A stretch of DNA of 64,000 nucleotides from Lepidodermella squamata (Eukaryota; Gastrotricha): contig JBLDXI010000013.1 of NCBI GenBank assembly GCA_047495785.1, positions 2,356,001 through 2,420,000 on the forward strand, read 5' to 3'. Both the position numbers and the translations under genes were made by a program. Of this stretch, positions 33,101 to 45,451 are shown one piece after another (position 1 is the first letter of the stretch; the number at the start of each line of letters is the position of its first letter). The notes below the pieces were generated by a model that was not told the origin of the DNA, did not search any database, and saw nothing but the letters and a program-made list of their open reading frames with translations.

Positions 33101-34469
33101 CAAGGGTCGCTCGACTCACCGCTAGTGATTCTCGGTCTTTATCTCGCCGTAAATCGGCCTGGCGATCTCCGGATAGATGAGCGAGCTCAACGAGGGCTCG
33201 ACCTAATTCTGAAAAGGTTGCTACAAATTCCGCCAGGGCAGCTGTTGGCCTAGCGCTGACATTTTCTAGCTCATTCAACCAGTATGAGACGCGGTCTCTT
33301 GCCGCCATTATTTGTTTCACGCAGAGTTTATCTGCTAGCAATAAAACTTTTGTTATCGAACTCAGTAGCTGCCTCGATGTAGCGACGACTGCTAACGAGT
33401 CCGGAGCACCAGGAGATATGTTTGGGTTTCGAGACGGCGAACCACCTCGAGACGTAGTTCCGCCTTGTTTTGTGATATCAGTGAGTCGGCGTAGTTCTAG
33501 CGCAGCAGCTTGCACTTCGTTACAAGCTTCGCGCATTTCCAACGCCGCGTCTGGGTATTCTTCTGCCAGCGACTCGCCAACTGCGACGAATTTATCAGCG
33601 GCGGCTGCGACGAGAAGCCCAACACGAGCCGCATGTTGCTGGGCCACACTACCCGGTCTTAGGGTCCCGGTACTACCCTGTTGTTGCTGCACGGTCGCCG
33701 GACTCTGACTACCCGCTCGAGAGCTCACCAGGGAGTTGATCTGCAAATTATTCGATGTCAAATTTAATACAAAATTCTCCAATTTACGCGCCGAAATAAA
33801 TCTAATTATCTGCTAGTAATAAAACAATTACGCAAAATAACGAGGGTGCTAAACGCAACAAGTGTCGGGAAGTATGATTTTTTTGCGCAAAACACAATCG
33901 CTCGTGATCATCGGAGCAAAAACAGCGCGCAAGTGCATGCGCGGAAATTCAATAGTAAAAAATGTGCAGACCTCGCGCGCATACAATGAAATAAAATCGA
34001 TTGCCGACGACAAGGCGGAAGCAAGTACTCTCGTGTAATAATTGCAAGATTTTTCCAAATGCCAAATGCGAAAATAATGACACTATGGACTACCAAAAGG
34101 CGACTACTACGGTTGATTGACGAGTTGCGTATATGAGACAATCGAACGCTGATTTTCAAATATACTGGCAAGTTATGCGACAGATTATGCATACAAATAC
34201 CATGCGCCACTTCCAAGTAAAAACTAAATAACGCATCTCACAGGACTACGCTTTATTCTTCTGGCTGATGCAAATTTAGGGTGCTAGGAGCGCCAAACTC
34301 TACCAAAGTACAACGCTAAAAAATAACGTACTTGAGATAACAGCGGTAGTAGCGTTTTCTCAATAGAGCGAGTTCTGATGTCATCTGAAAGCTGGAGAGA
34401 TGATGTGCTGCGAGGTTGACGATTGCCAGGTGCATCAGCAAGATTGTCAGCCGAGTAAGCGCAATCCAT
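30124..34469 (-). CDS. CTNNAL1: Alpha-catulin (vinculin/alpha-catenin family)
   Basis: Three exons (34469-34332, 33740-32157, 31311-30124), all in phase 0, encode 968 residues. The N-terminus contains TRSIEKTLLPLLSQ, which continues after a 591-nt intron as INSLVSSR, an alpha-catulin hallmark. Alpha-helical vinculin-type repeats follow (AARVGLLVAAAADKFVAVGE; RVSYWLNELENVSARPT). C-terminal conservation runs through SFAVAWNDCTVRLLATLRDR and SLLDHLRQLRRHAENLSAMD. A Q/P-rich insertion of roughly 100 residues splits the last region, and a Q-rich tail adds to the C-terminus, making it longer than the roughly 730-residue human protein. The protein is a cytoplasmic scaffold linking the cytoskeleton and Rho signalling. 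An acceptor-like cttctag lies 17 nt before the ATG. Confidence 0.9.
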
Positions 34470-36926
34470 AAATCATAAAATTCGATCTAGAAGAATAAAA
34501 ATACGTCATTAGTGCATCGGTGATCCAAGTTCCAAAGTGTCTCAAGTCATTTGATAAAATCTAAAATCAATGAAACCGCTAAGGTTGTAGTAGTGGTTTT
34601 CCATGTTGTTGACTCGGAAAATTTAAATATTCCTTGATTCTTATTCCTTATCCGAATATTATATCGGAAATATAATATTCCGAATAGTAGAGAAATAGTA
34701 TTCGGAAATCTAAAATTCTAAAATAGTTCTAGTGATTTTTGATTTGTTATCCCACCGATAAAACCCGTATTAACAATCAACTGGCAATTTTAAAGTTTCA
34801 AATTTGTTTCAAATGACATCAAATGATGAAGGTTCTAAAAACTAGATATATCAGCGTGATAGTAAGAGGTCAGTAGAGTAAATTGCAGATTTTCCTGGCA
34901 AATCGTTTGATTAGGTTTGATTAACAATTAACAGCGACAAGTTCGTCTTGGACCATGCGGTTATGACTAGCGAATAGTACAATTAAATAGTTTTCAAGTA
35001 ATGATTTGAAAGAAGTTTCACCCTCGGAAATGACAACAACCTGTAATCAACTATCAACTGTTGAGCGAATCTGGTCTGTCTTGATTAGATAACCACATCA
35101 CTTACGACTCATTCTTCACCCCTCTCGATTAAAAATTAATGGCATACGGGTATCTTTACAATAATAGCGCCCATATAATTAAAAACAAGATTGAGATTTG
35201 TAACTGTTGCGGCAATCGTAGAATTCTAAATCAACTTCGAAACTCGGAAAATCTCCGGCATACAGTTTCTAACCTAAATTGAAAGAGGTTGACCAGCATC
35301 CATGATGCTAAACGAAAGAAAAAGAAAGAAGTCTTCCACTTTCCAAATATTCCGCAAGACTCAACTCGTCTTGAGGGCACGTATGATATAGGGTGCATGT
35401 ATAAGACACGACATACAGCTGTCAGCTTTCACTTTTACGTTTTACGCGCCTCACTCCCCAAGATTTCCGTGCATTGAGAGGTACCAGCATAAATGAAGTA
35501 GGTATATCAATCAAAATGTAAAATGTATAAGCAGACTGAGATGAAGAGTTGACTCGAATTCCGCATTCAATGCTTTCGCCTACCGATATGGGCACAAGAA
35601 CTCACACGACTTAGGAACAACTTAAACAAACTGAGCCAAGCGTTTAGCATGGAAAAGTGACAGCTGAGAGATACGATATGCTTTTCCAATCGGAGACAAG
35701 TTTCACTGATGCTTTGATGTCAGATCAAAAAAGAACTTCAGCGTACTAAAGATTTCTTATTTTATAGTAGATTACATAGATAGTCAACTGCTTCGAGTAA
35801 TTTGCATTTAATCAAGCTTTACTAAGGCACGCAACCGGCAAAGACTCAAGAAGCGTTCGTTTGAAGGAAAGGTACTTTCACACGAGCATTGCGCCTCTTG
35901 CCAAAAAAGCGTAAAGCGGAACCGCGCGGGCCGCGCATCAGAAACCGCATCATTTGCCTAAAATTTGCTAGCACGATATTAATTATTTAAAAAAATTTCC
36001 AATTTTGTTTAAGAAAAGGTATTAAAAATTACCAGATTTACCATAATTCAATTTAATAATTTATTTGGCTGCATGCGAATATTGAAAGAAAAAATCGTAA
36101 TGCGCAATGCGCAGCGCCTCGCGGCGATGATTTACGCTCTTTTTTAGGTTTCAGTTTAAACATCCAATGAATGTAGAGCAGTGTAAGTCCCATTAAACTT
36201 GCTTTGCCGCTTATCTCATCAATTCCAGCTACCTATACGACAATTTTTATCGTCAAGAACAACCAATTTATCGCCCAGGAATCAGGAATCAACGGACCAC
36301 CGACTCGAGCGGTTGCGACTCGAGCCACCAATTCGGATGGGATAGCTGTTATTTAGATTTTCAAATCAAAGCCTTGATCAAGAAATCAGCAGCGGGAGTC
36401 GATTGAAGGAAAGATGACGACAACTAGGTATACTTCCTTCGATAGGATCCGATTGAAAAGATTTATCGACGATATCCGCGTTGGTTTCGTATCCTTCCGG
36501 TTCCGGTTTGATGCAAGTCTCGGTTTGATATTTTGTCATAATTGCCGAAGCATCCATTTATTTTTTTAAAAACTTATTAAACAAAGTGTTCGCCTCCCTC
36601 GAGATCTTGAAATCACAAGATACTTTTCACATAGGACAAAGGCTCAACGTCAATATTCCTTCTCCTCTCATGAGATAGATTTTGCTTTAAGCGTAGTTCC
36701 TTCTACATTTTTCCATGCAGATTAGCTCGTCAAAAAATAGATTATCAGTAGCTCCACAGCCACTATACAGATACCATTTGCATGTGTTTTGCTTCGCTTC
36801 GTAGTACCACCGGATCAACGCAGCCCTACATTATCCGACTGCGGGCCGCATTATACAAGGAGCTGTTAATACAGCAGGAAGTAGCATAAACTTCTGACTT
36901 CTGATGCAATAACAAGATTTTACAAG
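34470..36926. other. Gene-poor intergenic region
   Basis: About 2.5 kb of A+T-rich sequence. Only short non-coding-like open frames are present. It contains an imperfect hairpin around 34655-34690 (cgaatattatat / aatataatattccgaat). Confidence 0.4.
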
Positions 36927-36935
36927 GTGTTGCTG

Positions 36936-37271
36936 TTAATAGTTAATAAAGTCGTCGTTTCGGCGCTCTTTGTAGTCATTGGTGTCGTTGTGGTCGGAGG
37001 TGTCGCTGTTTTGAAAATGAGACATGCAATTTCGAATAGAAAAGAGTACATGGTAAACACGCAAAATTTTGCCCGTTGTGGTTGTCGTAGTCGCTCTAGG
37101 CGTCGTAGTTGTTCTTATTGTTCTCGGCTGATGTAAATAATAGACATTAAAATCATCTGTAATTATAATTATAGCTTTTACTGTGGTAGTCGTAGTTGAG
37201 GTGGTTGTCGAGGTGATAGTTGTGGTAGTGGATGTGGTCGTCGTTGGCAACGTTGCTGTCGACGTCTGCAA
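36936..37271 (-). repeat. Degenerate GTN/ACN trinucleotide low-complexity tract
   Basis: Two dense patches of GTN/TNG triplets (about 36975-37010 and 37080-37260) read as Thr-rich codons on the minus strand. The open frame of 111 residues is a by-product of the repeat; no signal peptide or conserved part supports a gene. Confidence 0.5.
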
Positions 37272-38283
37272 ATTACAACTTTTGATGGAATCAGAGTTAC
37301 TGTAAATGCCGGTAAACGATCAGATATAAGAGCAACATTGGGCAAGGTGCAAATTGTTCTAGATACGCAATGTCTGCCTGAAACAGCAACCTCGTGCCGG
37401 CGTTGCGGGCCGCTGGGTTGGGAGCAGAATTAGCTGCCATGTAAGGAATTAGGTATGATTTTCACATTGGGATTGTTCCACAGCGAATATGCGATGGCTG
37501 AAATGTCAGAAATATTAGTACCGTATTTGTTCCTATAGCAGCCCGGGCTACTAAAATTTCAACCTCGAAATTTCAAAAATTTCAAAAAATAATTTCTCGT
37601 GAATCGTTCATCATTCATGTTTTCGAACCGACTTGGCCCCTCAACCCTGGGCTACTATTAGGGATGGGTGATTATTAGTGAATGGGCTACTATTGGAACA
37701 AATACAGTATTTTATGTTGATCCCCGTGATTAAAAAAACCGAGGACGTAGCCGCATGTTACTGGCAAAAATTCACTGGGTGGAACGGCTCTTTCGTTCCA
37801 CGATCGGGCTGGGGCGTTTGGTATAGAGATCTCACCCAAAGGGCAAGAAAAATCTATCAGCTGATACTCGCCTTACGCAGTTTTTCTCACATCAGCCAGG
37901 CATGAATACACATTTTCTATGTTGGACTGTTCGGTTAAAAATCTAGGCAACAAATTATGCGAAAATCCGAGATGAAAAGTGGTAATATATCACCAAGTTT
38001 GCGTGAGGTCTAAAGTTAACAACAAAAATAGGCGGGAAATGTGTTAGGCTATTCTGAACTTCACAGGAATACATCATTATTGCTGGTGAAGCCAACCAGC
38101 GCCTCGATCACTGCAAAACATGTGCAATAAGCCCGATTGCACATGATGATGATGATGATGGCTACATCATCAGGCCGAAGCGACGACCGAGCTTGATCCG
38201 CTGAGAATTATTTTACTGGAAAATTCATCCACTGGGCTCGGGCTGATTTTTAGAGCTGTCCGTACAAAGCAAATTAGTAAATA
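37272..38283. other. Intergenic with a fold-back element
   Basis: Apart from the inverted repeat at 37515-37713 and a (GAT)n-like tract at about 38143-38161, nothing is supported. Confidence 0.4.
37515..37713. repeat. MITE-like inverted-repeat element (about 200 bp)
   Basis: The left arm (37515-37544) contains tatttgttcctatagcagcc. The right arm (37684-37713), read on the other strand, contains tatttgttccaatagtagcc. About 24 of 28 positions match. The interior has additional direct copies of gggctacta. No open reading frame is inside. No convincing target duplication was found. Confidence 0.6.
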
Positions 38284-39186
38284 TCATCTCAAAACTCGCA
38301 TAGACTTGCATGTGCAGAATCCAGTATTATTTACGTTTGGATTGCACGGAATGCATATTTTGTCGGAATCACATGCCGTACTAAGACTTCCTCGTAACAC
38401 AGTCAGGCATTGATTTCCAGTGGTGTAAATGGGTTCTGAGAATAAGGAAGAATATAAATAAAATTGTTGATTGCTTCGCTTCGATGCATACCAACAGCTC
38501 CAACACATGCTTTGATGTTCCGAGCAATGTAAGTTCCAGTGAGCGGTTCGCGAAACTGCACGCGCCAATCGATCTGACGAAATCCTCCGGAGCAGTTACA
38601 AGTTGAGTTGCGGCAAAACGCATTGGCAACTAGGCAGTCATTATCAGTCGTGCATGGATCTGGCAAACGATAACAGGTAAGCATAGAAGCCTTAAGGCCT
38701 CTCACTTAGAATCGGGTTATCTCACTTGGGGCGCACAAGCGCTTGCTGTTCCCCGTGTATTTGTAGCCGATAGGACATGTGCAAACTTGTTTACCGGTGG
38801 AACAGACAAGCGGAGGCAGGCATTGATTAGAATCAGCGCACTTCTCTCCTTGCTGACCTTTGGCTTCTTTGGGCACACAGATCAGATAAATTTTGTCCGA
38901 TGACAGTCTTTTGACATATCTGGGTCATGGCAAAACCGAATAAAATATAAGATTTAGGTTACACCAAAACTAACATACCCATTTACGCAATCACAAAAAC
39001 CATTAGTACAAACTGATTTCAATTGCTTGCAAGCTCTATCATCACCGCAAGGTTGGCCAACAGCAGACGCTTAACAAAAAAAGAGAGTATGAGAAGAATA
39101 TTAACGATCAATTCGATGACATACATGGTTTGCATATGAAGCTGACTTCGTCATACCAATATCCATCGGGACAGCCGCATTCTCCG
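38284..39186 (-). CDS. Cysteine-rich EB-module/EGF-like secreted protein (5' end not found)
   Basis: Five consecutive exons join in phase: about 39186-39127, 39069-38979, 38919-38726, 38659-38492 and 38435-38284. They encode repeated Cys-rich units. Examples are ECGCPDGYWYDEVSFIC; GQPCGDDRACKQLKSVC with FCDCVNGY; GEKCADSNQCLPPLVC with VCTCPIGYKYTG; and NPCTTDNDCLVANAFC with CNCSGGF. The pattern C-x4-5-C-x6-7-C...C-x-C-x2-G-(Y/F) fits EB-module or EGF-like repeats of secreted or cell-surface proteins. The C-terminus ends CTCKSMRVLR with no membrane segment. Upstream exons with a signal peptide were not found before 39.2 kb, so the start is missing or farther away. Confidence 0.65.
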
Positions 39187-40007
39187 AAAGTAAATCCATT
39201 AGATCAAATCAAATTTATCCATTTTATCAAATCGATAAAACTCATGTTTCGCCTTTAAGCTGGTTTAACATATAAAGGCCGACAATTTGATACTTGTTTG
39301 CCAAGCTCCAAGTTAAATGAATAATTTTACTACTATGTTTTACTCAAAACATACTTGCTTGCTACTTGTTACATAACAAAAAAAATATAACTGTGCTCAT
39401 GTGCTTTTGGATTGTAAGCATTTGAGTCGACTAAGTTCCAGCGAGAGCAGAATCTTGAATTGCGAAGCGATGACGTGGAAAATTTTAGGTTTAAATGAAC
39501 CCAAAAAGGACGGGGACTAACACCGGTATTCTGTGCTTGGCATATCTTCGGCGCTCAGCAGGCAATTCGAAGGCTGATGTATTAACTAAACTTTTTCTAA
39601 TGCAGTAAATCGAGGACACTTCAGCGAAGATAGAAATAGCATTTCTATATGGCTAGCAATATATTTTTCTTTAATTCATTTGTTGTGCCGTTACTCCTGC
39701 ATATTACAATCTGGATTTATCTCAGCTCGGGGGTTGCCTCTCCACTCTTCAACCGTTTACCGGTTTGCCATCGGTTTGCCGGTATCGCTTGCTTAGCATC
39801 GCTAAACGAAGTAACCTTGGTCAGAAAGGCTCAGCAGGAAGGCTGCGAATAAAATTACGTAACGAATAAGCTATCTGCTTAGAAACAAGTATCAAGTTGC
39901 TAGCTGCCACTGTGAAAATTTAATGAACATATTGCTCTTTGCTTTCACTGCTCTTTGATGCGCTCCAATAAGTGATTACCAAGGGATGCTCAAAACTTGT
40001 TGACACT
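39187..40007. other. Intergenic, no gene seen
   Basis: Could contain missing 5' exons of the EB-module gene, but none could be joined in phase. Confidence 0.35.
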
Positions 40008-40763
40008 TATTTATTTATTATTTATTTATTTCAAAGCTATGACGCCCAAGAGAGAGCAGCTTGACAATAGTGAATTGAAAATGAAACAGATAATTGCAGG
40101 ACAGGTTACAGAGGTATAGGACATTGGCAAATGATGACATAAAAAATGTTATTAAGTGCATATAGCAAGAGTGAGCGATTGAACAATGATGAGAATTAAG
40201 TAAAATAACAAAATCATAATAACATCACAACAAAACAGCATCGCAGCATTATAAAAATATATAGTCTATCGAATTTATCATAGGCCTAAACCAGTGGAAT
40301 TTCTTTCGTAAAAATAAGCATAAACATTTGAGCGGCACGCTTCAGCTGACTCAGCATTTTGAGCTTCGGCAGGCAGTTGATTCCAGAGATCGGGACCGCG
40401 ATAGCTAAGGCTCAACGTGCCACGAACTGACGAATACGTCGGCTTGAACATTGGCTCAGTGTTACGTGTTGAGTAGCTGCCGACCGGGTTCAGCTGGAAA
40501 AGTGTTTGAATTGCAGCCGGTGCTTGTTCATTCAGGCAATTGCGGATGAATGTCGCCAAATGGATGGCGTGTTTCTGTTGAACGTTGACCCAGCCGAGTC
40601 GATGGCGAAGAGGCTCCGCATCTGCGAGTGAGTGAGCGCCGCATATGATTCGGACGGCACGATCTTGCGTTGACTGAGGCTTTGCTAGAGTAGTCGGTGC
40701 TGCCTGACCTAAGGTTAGGTCACCGTAATTGATATGGCTGAATATCAAGCCATTGGCCATCAT
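40008..40763 (-). mobile_element. Non-LTR retrotransposon, 3' end (5'-truncated)
   Basis: A minus-strand 161-residue open frame (40763-40278) has the typical C-terminus of a Jockey/CR1-type reverse-transcriptase protein: INYGDLTLGQ, QDRAVRIICG, a region with STRNTEPMF, then SYRGPDLWNQLPAE. Downstream (40277-40033) is a 3' UTR-like stretch, followed by an imperfect (AAAT)n tail (40008-40032), the kind of 3' end left by target-primed insertion. The reverse-transcriptase core and endonuclease are absent, so the copy is dead. Confidence 0.75.
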
Positions 40764-42079
40764 GATGGCAGTTTTTCACTATCACCTTAGCTCATAGATA
40801 TGATTTCAGCATGAATGCAAATGCACATACAAACTAAATGAATAAATTCTGAAGAAAAAGAGACAGAAATGGAACGGTAACGGTGACATTGGCGATGCTT
40901 GGATCGGTTCATCGCGGCGCTCAGTCGTCTTCATGCTTCACTTGATATATTTGAGCTCACACATTTCTACACGTATATGGGTTTATCTGTTTTTCACGTT
41001 AATGTTATGAGCCATGCGAAGATCGCTGTTCACGGCAGCGCTGTTGCAGGAACAACATTCGACAGGAAAAGCTCGAGCTGCAAAAAAAAATAAAAAAGTT
41101 TTAGGCGTCGCATGCGACAAATTTTACTCCATGAAGACCATTTAAAAATACATAAATATTTCTAGAGCGTTTTAGGTAATGTAAATGATGTTTAATTCGA
41201 TTTTATTTATTTATTGAGCTGATTTTAAACCACGCGTGTTTGAGCGGCTTTCGGTCGATTGAACCTTGCTGGAATGCTGGAAGCGATCTTGAAGTTCGAT
41301 CAGGATGACTAACGCACGTTGCGGGTTTCTCAATGTAGTGTAATAGAGCCGGCGTGTTCGCATGCACCATCGGAAACAGCATTACCTGATAGCCTGATGC
41401 TTTCGAAAAAGTCCGTATCTCACCATTACCCACAATTGTATAACTTTTTCGCCAGTTCACATTTGAGTACTTTTCGAAATTACCTTTAATCAGATTGTAT
41501 TCAGGATTAATTAAAGAAATAAGAAATAAGAAATCAGAATGGCATAATACTATGCTCTTCTTGTCGTGAAACGTTACTTGTTACTGACCCCACCCCATCT
41601 CTCCTATCTCTCCTATTTTACCATCTGTGGATCGTGACTTGTAATGCAGATCGATTAGAGCCTATGGCCCTATGAGTTTTTTTCATCCAGATTGTACTAT
41701 TGATGCGATAATCGACAAGGTCATTTTAGTTTACTAGCCATTTGGATTGTAAGTTGAGGAACTCGTGCCTTCGGCCTTCTCTTGTCTTTAGAGCTAGGGG
41801 ATTGGCTTGGATTGTGAGATTGTAACCTAACCTAGAGGTAGTGATCACTGATCACCACGTTTTATATTGCTTTAAGCATACGACAAATGAAGTATTTAAT
41901 TAAGATTGCTGGAAGTACGCTATTTTCCGTTATTTAACCTCAAATTCATCGTGCATTCAATATCCGATGATTGATTTATGGTTGCTGTTGAGGCTCGAGA
42001 CAAGATTGAATTGTTTTCAGCTCTCGGAGGCCTGCAAAATTTAATTTGTATCATTTCCCTCATTAGGCAGTACTTTAAA
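40764..42079. other. Intergenic upstream of RPS7
   Basis: No supported gene. Short frames at 40899-41093 (plus) and 41203-41460 (minus) have no recognisable relatives. It ends with a pyrimidine stretch and ggcag 9 nt before the RPS7 start. Confidence 0.4.
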
Positions 42080-42787
42080 ATGTACTCAATTGCCGGAAAC
42101 CGCATCAAGAAGCCTGTCGGTGAGAAGCCCACCGAATTGGAGCTCAACATTGCTCAGGTATCTCGTTTTAAACTTAATATCTTGTGGGTTTAACTGGTTT
42201 TTCGTAGGTTCTCGCTGAGCTTGAAATGAGCAGCGACTTGAAGACTGCCCTATCCGATCTAGTTATTACTGGTGCTAAGGAAATTGATGCCCGCGACAAG
42301 AAGGCTATTGTTGTGTTCGTCCCAGTTCCCCAGCTGAAGGCTTACCACAAAATTCAACAGCGCCTTATGCGTGAGCTGGAGAAGAAGTTCAGCGGCAAGT
42401 CCGTTGTCTTCGTCGCTCAGCGCCGCATTTTGCCTAAGCCGAGCCGCAATCGCTCAAAGAAGGGTCGGTCTTCTGCTCTTCTCAAGCAGAAGCGTCCTCG
42501 CAGCCGAACCCTGACTGCTGTTCACACCGCCATCCTCGACGATGTTTGCTTCCCTGCCGAAATCGTCGGAAAGCGCCTTCATTTCAAACAAGTTGGTTTA
42601 ACTGATAGGAACCTCAGATGTTGTATAACGTAATGTGACATTATAGGATGGCAGCCGCTTCACCAAGGTTTTATTGGACAAGAACCAGCAAACCAACGTT
42701 GAGCACAAGCTGGAGACTCTGGCATCAGTTTACAAGAGGCTCACCGGCAAAGAAGTCCGCTTCGAATTTCCGGAATGGGTTCTGTAA
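42080..42787 (+). CDS. RPS7: 40S ribosomal protein S7 (eS7)
   Basis: Three exons (42080-42157, 42208-42591, 42647-42787) give 200 residues, close to the 194 of the human protein. Conserved blocks: [73 protein letters not shown] and [20 protein letters not shown], ending FEFPEWVL. It is a component of the small ribosomal subunit. A lineage-specific insert, [14 protein letters not shown], lies in the basic loop. AMDHD2 begins 129 nt downstream on the same strand. Confidence 0.97.
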
Positions 42788-42858
42788 ACATTTCGATTTT
42801 TCCGTGATGTGATGTAGAGAGAAATTCACAAATAATTATAAATTTGGGAGCCGGCGAA

Positions 42859-42902
42859 ATAAAGAGACGAGGTCATCTCCATCTATGATATTTTTATTTA
42901 GA
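42859..42902 (+). promoter_or_regulatory. Poly(A) signal followed by acceptor-like site between RPS7 and AMDHD2
   Basis: AATAAA at 42859-42864 is followed 38 nt later by atttttatttag (AG at 42901-42902), which lies 14 nt before the AMDHD2 ATG. This is the spacing seen between genes of trans-spliced operons. Confidence 0.45.
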
Positions 42903-42916
42903 GCTTAACTTATATT

Positions 42917-44348
42917 ATGCCATCCAATCACGTTGATTATCCCATTACCCGTTTCCACAATTGCCGAGTTGTGCAATTTCACGAACCCATTAAAGGAGAA
43001 TTCGTGTCGGCTAATACTGATGAAATCTGGATAAGAGCTGGACGCGTGATTGATTCTCAGCATGCATTTTACCGAGAACAGCAACGGCCTGAAATAGATA
43101 TTGACTGCAAGGGTGCAATAGTTGCTCCCGGATTGATTGACCTGCAAGTTAACGGTGGATGGGGTATTGATTTCAGCTGTATGGAAAACCCCGAAAATGG
43201 ACTACGAACTGTTGCGAAAAATCTCCTCAAACACGGCGTGACTTCATTTTGTCCAACAATTGTTTCTTCTACCACTAATGTATATCGCAGTATGGTACCT
43301 TTTCTGGGACCAAGGAAAGGCTGCTCGGAATTCGGAGCCGCTGTATTAGGTGCTCACCTTGAGGGGTATATCCGTTACAAATGCAAATTGATTCTTTTTC
43401 AATTATAATTAATAGGCCTTTCATTTCTCCAACAAAAATCGGTTGCCATGACCCGGCAAATGTGACGGTGCCTAAGCGAGGATTCGAATCAGTATTAGAA
43501 ATGTATGGTGGAGATGACTTGATCAAAAACGTGGCAATAGTCACCATCGCTCCAGAAATCGAAGGTAAGGCTAACGAGCTGAAATACCCGCGAATTTTAA
43601 GCTGTGAATTAAACAGGAGCGTTGTCCGCTATTGAAGGACTTTCGCGAAAAGGTGTATTGGTCTCACTCGGTCACTCCTCCGCCTCGATCGCGGATGGTG
43701 AAAAAGGGGTACTTGCTGGTGCTAGATGTGTCACACATCTTTTCAATGCTATGCTTCCCTTCCACCATCGTGACCCTGGCCTTCTCGGTTTACTCGCAAT
43801 GGAAACTGATACCGAAACGCCGTCGCCGAGTCAAACAGTCATGCATTTCGGGATAATTGCTGACGGCATTCACGCTCATCCAGCAGCACTACGAGTAGCT
43901 CACCGCATGGCCCCTAGCTCTCTTTGTTTAGTTTCTGATCAAGTCCTTGCGGCTGGACTGCCGGACGGGCGTCATAATTTTCCTGGTTTGGGTCGGCACA
44001 TCGAGGTATTTTTCTTATCTTGCAATCATCGACATCATTGATTCAATATCATCGTAAATCTAGCTTTCTGGTAGAAGAGCCACTCTGGTGGATCAGCCTG
44101 AGACCCTGGCAGGGGCTGCTACTCTACTTGACGAATGTGTTCGCATCTTCAAGCAAGTTACTGGCTGTTCTATTGATTATTCGCTGGCAGCAGCTTCAAA
44201 ACACCCCGCAGCTGCTCTTCGGCTGCTCGAGAAAGGCCAGTGTGGATCGCTGGCCGTAGGATCTGTAGCAGATTTAATTCTTGTCGATCCAGCCGACTTC
44301 ACTATCAATGCTACATATCTAGCTGGCGAACGTGTTTATTCGAAATGA
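42917..44348 (+). CDS. AMDHD2: N-acetylglucosamine-6-phosphate deacetylase
   Basis: Four exons (42917-43365, 43416-43564, 43617-44005, 44064-44348) give 423 residues, similar to the human enzyme. Motifs: APGLIDLQVNGGWGIDF, KHGVTSFCPTIVSS, VLGAHLEGPFIS, VTIAPEIEG, VLVSLGHSSAS, THLFNAMLPFHHRDPG, IADGIHAHP and VSDQVLAAGLPDG, with the metal-binding His and Asp positions of the amidohydrolase fold. It removes the acetyl group from GlcNAc-6-phosphate, feeding glucosamine-6-phosphate back into hexosamine metabolism. That would suit an animal recycling chitin, but the enzyme is widespread. The C-terminal SVADLILVDP block is typical of amidohydrolases. Confidence 0.95.
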
Positions 44349-44660
44349 TGCTTTTTATAAAAATTTTAAAGTATTACTGACAACGTTTCAAATTTAAGGT
44401 CTATTTATACCGACTTTTTAACAGCTGAAACGAATCATAGGGAGTGTCTTTCACTGTTGATTTCTTGTTGCGATTTTCAAACTTGATTAACCTTCGCCAT
44501 TTTTTACTCGTCTGAAACAGCTGCTGTCGCGAATGTATTATATGTGTTTTTGAGGCTGATTCATTGCAATAAATGATCGTTTACTTTCAATTTCATTATT
44601 TTTCTGGTAAAATACATTGAATTACTACTCTGCTAAATTAACAGTTCGAATTTTTTTAGA
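44349..44660. other. Convergent 3' UTR region between AMDHD2 and BAG1
   Basis: This contains aataaa near 44569 on the plus strand. No gene seen. Confidence 0.4.
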
Positions 44661-45451
44661 TTAATAAGTGCGCCGGTACCCGGTGACATTCGGCGCGGAG
44701 CATAGCTTCCCAGTAACGTATTCGCCTTTTACAAGCATTTCAGTGATGCCTCTAATGAGTGATTCGCATTGCGAGATTTTCGAGTCCAACTTTTGATACA
44801 ATGCGTGACGCTCAGCTGTAAGGGAAAATGTAGTTCACTGATGCAAGCGTTTGTACGAAATATCTTACCAGGACCGCGTTTGTTGCATTCTGGAAAAGAT
44901 AGCTGCTGAAGTTGCATTCCCAAATGTTCCAATCGTGACTTGAGGTTTTGCACGTGGGCTCCTAGTTTTCGTAAAGCATTGGCAGTAGCATTGCTGGTGC
45001 CACCGGAGGACAAGAAGCCTCTATGCACGCCATCAAGCTCGTGAATAACTCGCGAAAGCTCGCCATCGTAGTTCTCGAAGACTTTCTGTCACACATAATC
45101 AACATCAATAAATGATATTAAAAATGCTGAGATGCCAACCTTGAGTTCCTTGAATGCCACCCAGTTGGGTTCCTCATCTGGTAATGGTTCGGTGCCATTA
45201 AGCATTATTTTAGCGTTGGTTGTGATGCCACAATTTTTCAAGCTACGCCGCATCTCTGAGAGAAGAACTCCTTTGTGCACAAGTTGTTGACGAGGGATCG
45301 GCACGCCACTGATTTCTTCAACGGCTTTTGCCAAATGACCCACCGTTAAAACATCACCATGCTCTTCTTCGGGTAGCACAAGCTTTACACAGTACGAATT
45401 CCTTCCGTGCAATAATTTCACTGTAATTTCACTGACGCCGTCTGCTGCCAT
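44661..45451 (-). CDS. BAG1: BAG family molecular chaperone regulator 1
   Basis: Three exons (45451-45140, 45085-44869, 44815-44661) give 227 residues. An N-terminal ubiquitin-like domain (about residues 8-95) reads ITVKLLHGRNSYCVKLVLPE and QQLVHKGVLLSE. A helical BAG domain follows (about 105-210), with SRLEHLGMQLQQL and ERHALYQKLDSKISQCESLI. The protein binds the Hsp70 ATPase domain as a nucleotide exchange factor and can bring clients to the proteasome. The gene is convergent with AMDHD2; the stop codons are 313 nt apart. Confidence 0.88.

Noticed and set aside
36936-37271. Thr-rich minus-strand frame that could be a mucin
   Set aside because: The Thr codons come from a degenerate trinucleotide tract; no signal peptide or adjoining exon.
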